Assembly: GCA_049324315.1 (NCBI GenBank)
Contig: JBMOKU010000029.1
Coordinates: 26,768 to 90,767 of the forward strand
Source: JBMOKU01 sp049324315
Lineage (GTDB): Bacteria > Bacillota > Clostridia > Peptostreptococcales > Thermotaleaceae
Direction: 5' to 3'
DNA: 64,000 nucleotides
Under the pieces are notes generated by a model that made no database searches, had not been told where the DNA came from, and saw nothing but the letters and a program-made list of their open reading frames with translations. The translations under genes and the position numbers were made by a program. Positions 1 through 7,987 of this stretch are shown one piece after another (position 1 is the stretch's first letter; each line of letters opens with the position of its first letter).

Positions 1-44
1 TCTATATCCCCTTCTCCCTTTATTGTAAAACACGCCATTCCCAT
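1..44 (-). CDS. 5' end of an unidentified gene running off the window
   Basis: An ATG at 44-42 is preceded by a GGGGGGAG ribosome binding site with 5-nt spacing, and the frame stays open to the window edge (about 14 codons, beginning M-G-M-A-C-F). It lies downstream of the hydrogenase operon on the same strand, beyond that operon's terminator. Too little is visible to name a family. Confidence 0.3.
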   Translation of the reverse strand, partial: MGMACFTIKGEGDI

Positions 45-170
45 TTATGCTCCCCCCATCAGAATATGATGTTATAAAAAGATTTCAAACAAAAAAATTT
101 TTCCCCCTGTCAACAGCTTATTTATAAAATATTATACAATGTTTTTCCTTTTAACAACATGGGCAAGACA

Positions 171-201
171 AAAAAGCATTCTTTAATCAAGAATGCTTTT
201 T
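171..201 (-). terminator. Rho-independent terminator of the hydrogenase operon
   Basis: A 13-bp perfect stem (arms AAAAAGCATTCTT and AAGAATGCTTTTT, 5-nt loop) lies 21 nt past the stop codon of the hydrogenase subunit. Both flanks carry an A/T run, so it could work in both directions. Confidence 0.85.
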
Positions 202-222
202 CGTATTTTTATATCTATACGG

Positions 223-1953
223 TTATTCTACGATTTCACTTTTGTCTGAATAGTGAGTATGCAAGAGCTTGTGGGATTTTTCACCCAGGGGCTTCTTAAG
301 GTATTCTTCATATAGCGCTTTCACCACCGGATTTTCATGGGATTTTCTCAATGCAGAGGCCATATCTACACGATAGATGGCTTCAATCCTTTTTTCTTTT
401 ATTTCTTTGGTTCCCGGAATTGGCTGCCCGCCGCCGCCGATACAACCGCCGGGACAGCACATAATTTCAACAAAATGATAATCTGCTTTCCCTTCCTTGA
501 TCAGGTCCAGAATATATTTTGCATTTTTCAATCCGTTTACCACCGCCACTTTAACACGTATATCTCCAACAGGTATTTCTGCCTCTTTGAAGCCTTCAAT
601 CCCCCGTAAATTTTTAAAATCAATGTCATTAAGCGCTTCCTTCGTAATAACTTCATATACGGTCCTGAGGGCTGCCTCCATAACCCCTCCGGTAGCTCCG
701 AAAACAGCTCCGGCTCCGGTGGAAATACCAAATGGTAGATCAAAGTCTTCTTCTTCCAGATGTTCTATACGTATTCCCGATACCTTAATCATCCTTGCCA
801 GCTCTCTGGTTGTGATAACAATATCTACGTCTTGAAAACCGCTGTCCTTCATTTCACCTCTTACTGCTTCACTTTTTTTGGCCGTACAAGGCATGATGGA
901 TACCACAACGATGTCCTTAGGGTCTATATTGTATTTCTCCGCATAATAGGATTTTGCCAATGCGCCAAACATCTGCTGCGGAGATTTACAGGTCGATAGA
1001 TGTTCTAAAAGCTCAGGGTAGAATAATTCTATATATCTGATCCAACCAGGACTGCAGGATGTCAACATAGGAAGTCTTCCATTGTGCTGAATTCTCTCGA
1101 TCAGCTCGTTTCCTTCTTCAATAATTGTCAAATCCGCCGTGAAATTTGTATCGAAAACCCGATCGAAGCCTGCCTTTCTTAGAAAACTGACAATTTGCCC
1201 CGTTACGATGCTGCCGGATGGCATACCAAATTCTTCTCCCAAAGCCACCCTCACTGCAGGTGCCATTTGTACAATGACGTGTTTCTCCGGATCTTCTAAT
1301 GCATCCCAGACCTTATCCGTATCATCCTTTTCATAGATAGCCCCAACAGGACATACATTGATACACTGACCACAATAAACGCATTGAACATCCCTCAAAT
1401 TTTTTCCATAAGCCGGTGTAATCCTCATATCATCACTTCTGTTGACAGGATAAATCGCCCCTACCCCCTGCACATCATGACAGGCCTCCACACATCTGCC
1501 ACATTTGATGCATTTGCTTAAATCCCTCACAATAGAAGGATTCGAATCATCGATGGGCAGCAGGTCAACAAATTTGTCAAGGTTATTCACGTCAATATTT
1601 AGTTCCTCACATAGTTTCTGTAACTCGCAGTTGCCATTTCTCCTACAGCTTAGGCATTCACACCGATGACTTGACAGAATAAGCTGAAGAATAGTCTTCC
1701 GAGCTTCCCGTATTCTTTTGGAATGGGTATAGATCTTCATACCATCTCTTACAGGTGTACAACACGCAGCTGTGAAACCGCTTTGTCCTTCCACTTCAAC
1801 AATACATACCCTACAGTTCCCTTTTACCTTTTGATCCGGATGATAGCATAGGGTAGGTATGCTCACATGAACATTCCTGGCTGCTTCCAAAACCGTCGTA
1901 TTTGCATCGACACATACTTGTTTACCGTCAATAATCACTGTCACTTTATCCAT
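223..1953 (-). CDS. hndD: NADH-linked [FeFe] hydrogenase catalytic subunit (HndD/HydA type)
   Basis: Catalytic subunit (576 aa) of a multimeric cytoplasmic hydrogenase coupling NAD(H), and possibly ferredoxin, to H2. Domains in order: plant-type [2Fe-2S] ferredoxin fold (about 1-80), His/Cys cluster domain (HxCxCLSC...NGNCELQ, about 96-112), two [4Fe-4S] motifs (CIKCGRCVEAC and CVYCGQCINVCP, about 148-202), then the H-cluster domain. H-cluster motifs are TSCSPGW (about 298), MPCTAKKSE (about 354) and MCCPGGCIGGGGQP (about 498). The first differs from the textbook TSCCPxW by one Ser. The start at 1953 has a GGGAGGG site. An upstream in-frame ATG would add 25 residues but lies deep inside the preceding gene. 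It overlaps hndC by 8 nt, so translation is probably coupled. Whether the enzyme bifurcates electrons cannot be read from sequence. Confidence 0.95.
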   Translation of the reverse strand: MDKVTVIIDGKQVCVDANTTVLEAARNVHVSIPTLCYHPDQKVKGNCRVCIVEVEGQSGFTAACCTPVRDGMKIYTHSKRIREARKTILQLILSSHRCECLSCRRNGNCELQKLCEELNIDVNNLDKFVDLLPIDDSNPSIVRDLSKCIKCGRCVEACHDVQGVGAIYPVNRSDDMRITPAYGKNLRDVQCVYCGQCINVCPVGAIYEKDDTDKVWDALEDPEKHVIVQMAPAVRVALGEEFGMPSGSIVTGQIVSFLRKAGFDRVFDTNFTADLTIIEEGNELIERIQHNGRLPMLTSCSPGWIRYIELFYPELLEHLSTCKSPQQMFGALAKSYYAEKYNIDPKDIVVVSIMPCTAKKSEAVRGEMKDSGFQDVDIVITTRELARMIKVSGIRIEHLEEEDFDLPFGISTGAGAVFGATGGVMEAALRTVYEVITKEALNDIDFKNLRGIEGFKEAEIPVGDIRVKVAVVNGLKNAKYILDLIKEGKADYHFVEIMCCPGGCIGGGGQPIPGTKEIKEKRIEAIYRVDMASALRKSHENPVVKALYEEYLKKPLGEKSHKLLHTHYSDKSEIVE

Positions 1954-3241
1954 TGATAGCTCCCTCCCTTGCAAAATGACATACGCCAGCTCGACAATAC
2001 CCGTTGATATGCTCAATATATTCATCATAGAAATACTTCATTGTTGTAAATACCGGCACGGGAGCAGCCTGGCCAAGACCACATAAGGAGGCATCCTTCA
2101 TCACCACAGCAATTTCATGGATCAGTTCCAAGTCACTTTTTGTTCCGCAGCCGTTAAGAATTCTGTCAAGGATCTTTAAGATATGCTTATTGCCTTCTCT
2201 ACAGGTGGTGCATTTTCCGCAAGATTCATGGCGGAAAAAGGATATCGTCATTCTAAGAAAATCCGGAATACAAGTGGATTCATCTACAACCAAAATGGCC
2301 CCTGAGCCTAAGCCAATTCCATGCTTTTTCAATTCATCAAAATCCAGCTTTAGATCCAGCATTTCTTCCGGCAAGCAGGCCCCAGATGAGCCTCCCAGCT
2401 GGACGAATTTTAACTTCTTGTTTTTTTCCATGCCACCGCAAATGTCATAAATAATTTCGCGGAGACTCATACCAAATTCCACTTCAAACACACCTTTGCT
2501 GACCACATTACCGGATACGGACACCAGTTTCGTACCGCTGCTGTTTTCTGTTCCATAAAGCTTATATCCTTCTGCTCCGATGGCTAATATAATTGGTATA
2601 TTGGCCATCGTCTCTACGTTATTCACCAACGTAGGTTTTCCCCATAGACCGTGGTTAGGAGGATATGGCGGTTTAAATCTGGATCTGCCAGGATTACCTT
2701 CAATGGATTCTATTAGGGCCGTCTCTTCTCCACAAACATAGGCTCCCGCTCCAGATCTGACCTCTATGTCAAAGCTAAAGTCTCTGCCAAGGATGTGTTC
2801 TCCAAGATAGCCCTCCTTTCTCAAAAGATCAATAGCCTTCTTTAACAAAACAATGGAATCCGGATATTCACCTCTAATATAAATATATCCCTTTTGAGCC
2901 CCTACCCCGTAGGCGGCAATGGTCATTCCTTCTATGATCTGCATGGGGCTTCCTTCCAATAAAACCTTATCTTTAAATGTCCCCGGTTCACCCTCGTCGG
3001 CATTACAAATGACATACTTTTCTTCGGACTGCTCTGATGCTACAAACTGCCATTTTAAGCCTGTAGGAAAGGATGCTCCGCCCCTTCCTCTAAGGTTTGA
3101 TTCTTTAATCATTCCCACCACTTCTTCAGGGGATAGAAAAAACAACACCTTTTCTAAACTTTTAAAGCCCCCATTGAATCTGTAGTCTTTTAAAGACAGC
3201 GGATCGATCTTTCCACATACCCTTGAAATCAAGCTTAGCAT
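1946..3241 (-). CDS. hndC: NuoF-like NAD/FMN subunit of the hydrogenase (HndC/HydB)
   Basis: Flavoprotein subunit of 431 aa that binds FMN, NAD(H) and one [4Fe-4S] cluster and passes electrons to HndD. The glycine-rich motif GRGGASFPTGLKW (about residues 51-63) marks the NAD/FMN site, and SCGKCTTCREG in the C-terminal third supplies cluster cysteines. It is shorter than the roughly 600-residue HndC/HydB proteins. Both the N-terminal thioredoxin-like [2Fe-2S] domain and the C-terminal 2x[4Fe-4S] ferredoxin domain are missing, and the chain ends soon after the CRAGVC motif. The separate [2Fe-2S] proteins upstream may replace the N-terminal domain. The gene starts directly after hndA and runs 8 nt into hndD. 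Confidence 0.93.
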   Translation of the reverse strand: MLSLISRVCGKIDPLSLKDYRFNGGFKSLEKVLFFLSPEEVVGMIKESNLRGRGGASFPTGLKWQFVASEQSEEKYVICNADEGEPGTFKDKVLLEGSPMQIIEGMTIAAYGVGAQKGYIYIRGEYPDSIVLLKKAIDLLRKEGYLGEHILGRDFSFDIEVRSGAGAYVCGEETALIESIEGNPGRSRFKPPYPPNHGLWGKPTLVNNVETMANIPIILAIGAEGYKLYGTENSSGTKLVSVSGNVVSKGVFEVEFGMSLREIIYDICGGMEKNKKLKFVQLGGSSGACLPEEMLDLKLDFDELKKHGIGLGSGAILVVDESTCIPDFLRMTISFFRHESCGKCTTCREGNKHILKILDRILNGCGTKSDLELIHEIAVVMKDASLCGLGQAAPVPVFTTMKYFYDEYIEHINGYCRAGVCHFAREGAING

Positions 3242-3715
3242 CTACATCCCTTCCTTCCTCAAGTTCTCGATAAGGTCTTTAATCTTCTCACTGTTTAGAT
3301 TTCCATAAACCTTGTCGTTGATCTTAACAGCCGGAGCTATATGACAGGCTCCAAAGCAGCTGGTATACTCCAAGGAAAACATGCCGTCCCCTGTCATTTC
3401 TCCCATTTGTATTCCCAGTACTTCCTCAAATTCACTTACGATTTTCTTTGCGCCGTTCACATAGCAGGGTGCATTGTTGCATATTTGGATGATGTGCCTA
3501 CCCTTCTTGACGGTGGAAAGCATTGCATAAAAGGTAGCAACGCCATATGCCTTACTCACTGGAATATCCAGCATCTTAGAAACCAATTTCAGATGCTCTT
3601 CTGTAACATAATGTTCTTCTGACTGGCCTTGGATTTCTAGAAGTATTTCAATCAATTTGTCCGGTGTATTACCGATTCTTTCAATAATGTCTCTGATTTT
3701 CTTTCTTTCATCCAT
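3242..3715 (-). CDS. hndA: NuoE-like [2Fe-2S] subunit of the hydrogenase (HndA/HydC)
   Basis: A 157-residue thioredoxin-fold [2Fe-2S] protein of the NuoE family. Cluster ligands are visible as C-x4-C (CNNAPC, about residues 78-83) and C-x3-C (CFGAC, about 119-123). The N-terminal helical region matches NuoE (ILLEIQGQSEEHYVTEE). It carries electrons between the NuoF-like flavoprotein and other clusters. The start has a GAGGGGGGA site, 22 nt after the upstream gene, and the stop abuts hndC. Confidence 0.93.
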   Translation of the reverse strand: MDERKKIRDIIERIGNTPDKLIEILLEIQGQSEEHYVTEEHLKLVSKMLDIPVSKAYGVATFYAMLSTVKKGRHIIQICNNAPCYVNGAKKIVSEFEEVLGIQMGEMTGDGMFSLEYTSCFGACHIAPAVKINDKVYGNLNSEKIKDLIENLRKEGM

Positions 3716-3737
3716 GATTTATCCCCCCTCTTTTTCC

Positions 3738-4094
3738 TCACATTTTTAGCAGCCATTCTTCCATTTCTTCGCCGAACATGGCGTGAGATACCACGATTGC
3801 CCTTGCCTTTTCAGCCGTTACAAACTCATAGGTGAAACGTTTTCCATCAGGCATATAAATATCTAACAAAGGTTCCTTTGAGCAGAGTCCGATACATCCT
3901 GTGGTTTCAATGATGACATTTTCAATCTGTCCGGATACCAAAACTTCCTGCATTGCTTTTAACACTTCATTTGCCCCAACACTAACGCTGCACATGGCAT
4001 AACCAAGAACAGCCCTGATTTTACCGCTTCGTCTATTTTGAATTGCTTCTTCCGCTGATTTTCTTAATCTGTCATAAATCTCATGATAACTCAT
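3738..4094 (-). CDS. hndB: Thioredoxin-like [2Fe-2S] ferredoxin, first gene of the hydrogenase operon (HndB-like)
   Basis: A 118-residue small [2Fe-2S] ferredoxin of the thioredoxin-like type seen as HndB or as a fused N-terminal domain in HydB proteins. Cysteines fall at about residue 34 (GYAMC) and as CIGLC near residue 67. The start at 4094 follows AAAGGAGG with 8-nt spacing. An upstream in-frame alternative would add 20 residues and include the promoter, so it is rejected. It is the first gene of the four-gene operon and lies about 26 nt below the predicted sigma-54 transcription start. Confidence 0.85.
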   Translation of the reverse strand: MSYHEIYDRLRKSAEEAIQNRRSGKIRAVLGYAMCSVSVGANEVLKAMQEVLVSGQIENVIIETTGCIGLCSKEPLLDIYMPDGKRFTYEFVTAEKARAIVVSHAMFGEEMEEWLLKM

Positions 4095-4130
4095 GGTAGA
4101 TTCCTCCTTTTTTTTGGTACTGACTGATAA

Positions 4131-4146
4131 TGCATTTCCTGTGCCA
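4131..4146 (-). promoter_or_regulatory. Sigma-54 (-24/-12) promoter of the hydrogenase operon
   Basis: On the minus strand the sequence reads TGGCACAGGAAATGCA. This matches TGGCAC-N5-TTGCA with exact GG-to-GC spacing and one mismatch (A for T). Transcription would start near 4120, just upstream of the ribosome binding site of the first hydrogenase gene. A gene for a sigma-54 activator is the next gene upstream. Confidence 0.82.
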
Positions 4147-4252
4147 AAATACAAGAGAGAAAAAAGTATTTTGGATAATTATTCCAAAACCAAGAATTTC
4201 AATACTTTGAACTTCTAAATTCTAATCGACCGATTCAAAAATACTTTAAAAG
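4144..4252. promoter_or_regulatory. Putative upstream activator sites with repeated ATACTTT elements
   Basis: The region upstream of the -24/-12 promoter holds an inverted repeat CCAAAATAC (4144-4152) / GTATTTTGG (4166-4174), a second one TTTTGGA / TCCAAAA (4169-4189), TTCAATACTTTGAA (4198-4211) and a related CAAAAATACTTTAAAA (about 4236-4251). The shared ATACTTT core in three copies suggests binding sites for the adjacent sigma-54 activator. This is inference from repetition and position only. Confidence 0.5.
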
Positions 4253-4257
4253 GACAA

Positions 4258-4290
4258 TAAAAAAGAAGCGGTATGGTTTTCCGCTCCAAT
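4258..4290 (-). terminator. Terminator of the sigma-54 regulator gene
   Basis: On the minus strand GAGCGG, a 10-nt loop and CCGCTTC are followed by a T6 run, about 20 nt past the regulator's stop codon. It separates the regulator from the hydrogenase operon. Confidence 0.65.
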
Positions 4291-4309
4291 CATTCATGCA
4301 TTGATGCAT

Positions 4310-6958
4310 TTAATCATGCTTTAACGCATTATCTCTCATATACTTTTGCATTTTTCTAACAACTGTTGACTGATTTACCCCCAAAGCTTCTGCAATTTCA
4401 TAGGTGCTCTTAAATTTTTTACATGCCCTTTCAATAAGCATCATCTCCAGTATTTGAGAAGCTTCCTTTATCGGCATGATGCCCTCCACTTTGATCCTAT
4501 CATAATAATCCTGATTATTTTCCATTAAATATGTCGGCAGATCTTTTTCATCAATTACGTCATGATTTGTGGTTACGACCATCCTTTCAATGACATTTTC
4601 CAGTTCCCGTACGTTCCCAGGCCAGCTGTAAGCCCTCAGCACCGATTCTGCAGAAGCCGAAATCTCTTTGCTGCACCCATATCTTTTATTGAAAATGTCA
4701 ATAAAGTGGTAACATAGTGGAAGAATATCTGATTTTCGCTTTCTCAGCGGGGGAATTTCCAGAGGAACAACATTTAAACGGTAATATAGATCAGACCGAA
4801 ATTTGCCTTCTTTAACCATCCTCTTCAAATCACAATTCGTCGCTGCAATAATTCTTACGTCCACTTCCGTCTCAGATATGCCACCTAAACGAATCAGTCT
4901 TCTCTCTTGAATAACTCTAAGCAGTTTGATTTGAAGATTCAAAGGTAGTTCTCCGATTTCATCCAGAAACAAAGTCCCTTCATGGGCCAATTCAATCAAA
5001 CCAGGCTTTCCTTTCTTCTGCGCTCCCGTAAAGGCTCCGGTCTCATAACCAAACAATTCTGATTCCATTAGATTTTCAGGAATAGCACCGCAATTTATAC
5101 TGATAAAGGACTTAAGATTTTTTTTACTTAATTTATGAATAAACTTTGCAACAACCTCTTTTCCAACGCCAGACTCTCCCAGAATCAAAACCGTTGAGTC
5201 TACGCCGGCAACACTGCTGGCAAGCTGCAGGACCTCTCCGAATTCCACGCTGTTGGTCACAATATTTTCATCATTATATCCATAGGGTTTCGCATCCTTT
5301 GTATCCTCTGCATAATATTTCTCCAAGCGTCTCGTTTCTTCGATTTGTTTGCGAAGTTTATTTAGCTCATCAACATCTCTGATGTTGGTGACAACTCTCT
5401 TTATTTTCCCTTCTTCATCAAAAATAGGTGTACCGGTTGCCAGGTATTTTCTATCATCTCTCGCCTTCTGCAAAAAAGAAATTCTTCTTTTTTCTTTTAA
5501 GGTCAAAAGCGTTGCAGAAGGAAAGATAATGCCTTTATCCTCCATTTCCTGAACAAATTCTTCGTTGCACCCTTCGTCATATCCCACCATTTTCAACCAA
5601 GAACGATTTGTTTTCAGTACTTTGCCATCCCCATCCGTTACGACAATTCCATCATAGGATGATTCTATAATCGTTTCTAATTCATCTTTTAGTGTTGAAA
5701 TTTCCTTGAATTTTTCAGATAATTCTTCATAAAGTTTTGTCTTTTTTGACAGCAAATAAGGAAGGCACATATCCACTTCAGCGATCCCTTGCACCACTGC
5801 GATGGCCTTGTTTCGGCATGTACCATATCCACAGGCTCCACAGTTCAATTCATCTTCTAACGTATGTTTATTTGTCATCCTCAGCACCTTTTTAATTTCA
5901 TCTTCCGAAGGTAGCGGCAAGATACTCCTCTTATTGTGAAAAGTCCTTGTGTAATCGTTTTCATGATCAGAAATGAAAGAATCTATAACACTGCTTTCAT
6001 AATAATCATATACTGTGTGGATTTTCTCGTAATGATTTAAACTGCTGTCTAATTTAGGTCCTTCTATGCACCCCTTACACATTAATATGTCAACCAACTT
6101 CACTGAAAGTCCCCCTTTTGAGAGCACCTCCAGTAATTGTATGCAATCATTTTCATTACAAATAGAGACACGTTCACTCTCTTTTATTTCATTTATGTCC
6201 TTAAGATTGTCCATCATACCGGTTGTCAAAGGAAACAGTTTGCCTTGACTGCACGGGGGACTATCAAATCCACATTCTACAACATTTGATAGATTGATTT
6301 CATTTTCTTTAAACATCTCTTTTAGTTCATCAAATGTCAAAACATGATGAATAATATTTTTGAACTGAGGCTCCAAAGCCTCTGCTTTTTTTGCAATGCA
6401 AGGCCCGATGAAGACGGTTTTCACATCTTCACCTTTGTACTTTCTTTGAATCATTTTCCCGGTAACAATCATAGGCGATCCAAAAGGCATTAAATATGGA
6501 ATTAGCTCAGGATAGTGTTTCTCGATCATCGTGACAAAGGCGGGACAAGCCGTACTAATATAGGTTTTCTCTCTATTTGCTGCCATAAATTCGTCAATGT
6601 GTTTGCTCAATATTTCTGCACCTACTGCAACTTCCCATACCTGATAAAATCCCAGCTTTTTTAATCCTCCAATAACTTTTTTATAGGAATAAGGATAAAA
6701 ACTGGGAACAAAAGAAGGCGCAAGACATGCTATAACCTTGCTGCTATTTTTCAAAAGGTTCATGGCTTCTTTTTTATGGTCTATCACAACCTTTGCACTT
6801 TGAGGACAACTCTTAACACATTTGCCGCAGTTTATACATCTTGAAGACACGATACTTGCTTGTCCATTATTGATTTGAATGGCGTTCACAGGACAGTTCC
6901 TCACGCAGCTATAGCATTGCTTGCATTTGTTTTGCGTAACATGTATGATATCTTGAAT
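4310..6958 (-). CDS. Sigma-54 activator with a hydrogenase-like Fe-S sensor domain, PAS and AAA+
   Basis: Predicted sensor-activator of about 880 aa. In order, numbering from an in-frame GTG at 6904: a 2x[4Fe-4S] ferredoxin domain (second motif CINCGKCVKSCP, 23-34); an [FeFe]-hydrogenase H-domain-like module (about 55-290) keeping cysteines in STACPAF (120), GPCIAKKAE (169) and MCKGCIEGP (276, 279); a four-cysteine FeS domain (about 354-383); PAS (about 405-510); a sigma-54 AAA+ domain with Walker A GESGVGKE (576), GAFTGA (623), LFLDEIGELP (645) and SDLYYRLN (704); and a C-terminal HTH (about 832-855). The GTG start would cut off the first ferredoxin motif. The open frame upstream encodes CKQCYSCVRNCP, so translation likely starts near 6958 at an ATT preceded by AAGGGG. 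It probably activates the adjacent sigma-54 hydrogenase promoter in response to H2 or redox state, which is inference. Confidence 0.85.
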   Translation of the reverse strand: MQDIIHVTQNKCKQCYSCVRNCPVNAIQINNGQASIVSSRCINCGKCVKSCPQSAKVVIDHKKEAMNLLKNSSKVIACLAPSFVPSFYPYSYKKVIGGLKKLGFYQVWEVAVGAEILSKHIDEFMAANREKTYISTACPAFVTMIEKHYPELIPYLMPFGSPMIVTGKMIQRKYKGEDVKTVFIGPCIAKKAEALEPQFKNIIHHVLTFDELKEMFKENEINLSNVVECGFDSPPCSQGKLFPLTTGMMDNLKDINEIKESERVSICNENDCIQLLEVLSKGGLSVKLVDILMCKGCIEGPKLDSSLNHYEKIHTVYDYYESSVIDSFISDHENDYTRTFHNKRSILPLPSEDEIKKVLRMTNKHTLEDELNCGACGYGTCRNKAIAVVQGIAEVDMCLPYLLSKKTKLYEELSEKFKEISTLKDELETIIESSYDGIVVTDGDGKVLKTNRSWLKMVGYDEGCNEEFVQEMEDKGIIFPSATLLTLKEKRRISFLQKARDDRKYLATGTPIFDEEGKIKRVVTNIRDVDELNKLRKQIEETRRLEKYYAEDTKDAKPYGYNDENIVTNSVEFGEVLQLASSVAGVDSTVLILGESGVGKEVVAKFIHKLSKKNLKSFISINCGAIPENLMESELFGYETGAFTGAQKKGKPGLIELAHEGTLFLDEIGELPLNLQIKLLRVIQERRLIRLGGISETEVDVRIIAATNCDLKRMVKEGKFRSDLYYRLNVVPLEIPPLRKRKSDILPLCYHFIDIFNKRYGCSKEISASAESVLRAYSWPGNVRELENVIERMVVTTNHDVIDEKDLPTYLMENNQDYYDRIKVEGIMPIKEASQILEMMLIERACKKFKSTYEIAEALGVNQSTVVRKMQKYMRDNALKHD

Positions 6959-7189
6959 GGTAATCGCCCCTTTTCGGTGAGTAATGTTAAAAGAAAATTC
7001 CCCCGGTATTGCATATTATGATGATTCTTTTTGGTATATTACTTTAATTTTTTAAATAACATTTGAATAAAGTTATGATGAAGCGTATCCTTTGGCATTA
7101 TGTCCCTTGCTGCTTCGCAAAATTCTGCTGTCAATCTGTTCTTTTCATCTTTCATCTCATATGTTACACTTTTGAATATAAAACATAAT

Positions 7190-7264
7190 GGGCAGGCGTG
7201 GAAACCTGCCCCTACGTAGTCACACCCAGCAATCAATGTAGGGAGGCGGTTTCCATGCCGCCCC
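7190..7264. repeat. Palindromic dispersed repeat (REP/MITE-like)
   Basis: G+C-rich island in AT-rich DNA. Two related arms (7190-7215 and 7238-7264) form a long imperfect inverted repeat, and each arm also contains its own hairpin (GGGCAGG/CCTGCCC and GGCGG/CCGCC). The flanking intergenic DNA (7018-7339) shows no other feature. A relative of the same design lies at 39626-39690. Confidence 0.6.
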
Positions 7265-7339
7265 GGGTTTGCAATGGCGCATCTTTTTAATTTTGCGTCA
7301 TGATCGTAGAAAAAAACTAAATGAAAGGAAGGTGAGCAT

Positions 7340-7948
7340 ATGTTAATCGTTGGGATTAATGGAAGTCCGAATAAAAATGGTAATACAAAACTCTTATTAT
7401 CGAAAACTCTGGAAAAAATAGTAAATATAGACCCAGAAATCAATACTGTCATATTGGATGTCGGAGAATTATTAACCCATGGAAAGCATAGTTTTTGTAC
7501 GGCATGCTGCAATCCCTGTTCCGGGATATGCTATCAAGGCACAAAGCTGGAAGAAGCATTTCAACTGCTGAAAAAAGCAGATGGCATCCTTATGGGCAGT
7601 CCTGTATATTTTGGCACTGTCTCCGGTCAAATTAAAGCATTCTTCGATAAGGCACGGAAGCTAAGGGGAGAAAAAGCCCTTTATAACAAAGTAGCTGCCG
7701 GGGTAACAGTAGGTGCTTCAAAATACGGCGGGCAAGAAACTGCCATGAAAGCACTCCATGATATCATGTTTGTGTATGGTATGTTGATTATCGGTGACGG
7801 GTACTTTGAAGATGATTGCGGACATCATGGTGTAAGTGCCCAAAGACCGGCTGTAGATGATGAATTTGCACTAAAGAGAACGGAAATTCTTGCAAAGAGA
7901 ATGGTGGAAGTTTGCAAAGCTACAACGGCTATACGATGTAAAGAATAG
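7340..7948 (+). CDS. Flavodoxin-family NAD(P)H-dependent FMN reductase-like protein
   Basis: A 202-residue flavodoxin-like fold of the NADPH-dependent FMN reductase family. The FMN phosphate loop GINGSPNKNGNT (4-15) and the GSPVYFGTVSGQIKAFFDK segment (about 90-108) are typical. A cysteine-rich stretch (CTACCNPCSGIC, about 53-64) sits where related iron-sulfur flavoproteins bind a cluster, though the spacing is not canonical. Start has an AAGGAAGGTGAG site. A DUF1330 gene follows 39 nt later and is probably co-transcribed. Substrate unknown. Confidence 0.85.
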   Translation: MLIVGINGSPNKNGNTKLLLSKTLEKIVNIDPEINTVILDVGELLTHGKHSFCTACCNPCSGICYQGTKLEEAFQLLKKADGILMGSPVYFGTVSGQIKAFFDKARKLRGEKALYNKVAAGVTVGASKYGGQETAMKALHDIMFVYGMLIIGDGYFEDDCGHHGVSAQRPAVDDEFALKRTEILAKRMVEVCKATTAIRCKE

Positions 7949-7987
7949 CATTTTTTATATGTTTTTGTTCATGGGGAGGTAATCATA

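Noticed and set aside
7039..7512. Minus-strand open frame of 157 codons
   Set aside because: It runs antisense through the start of the flavodoxin-family gene and through the palindromic repeat; no ribosome binding site and no protein-like pattern.
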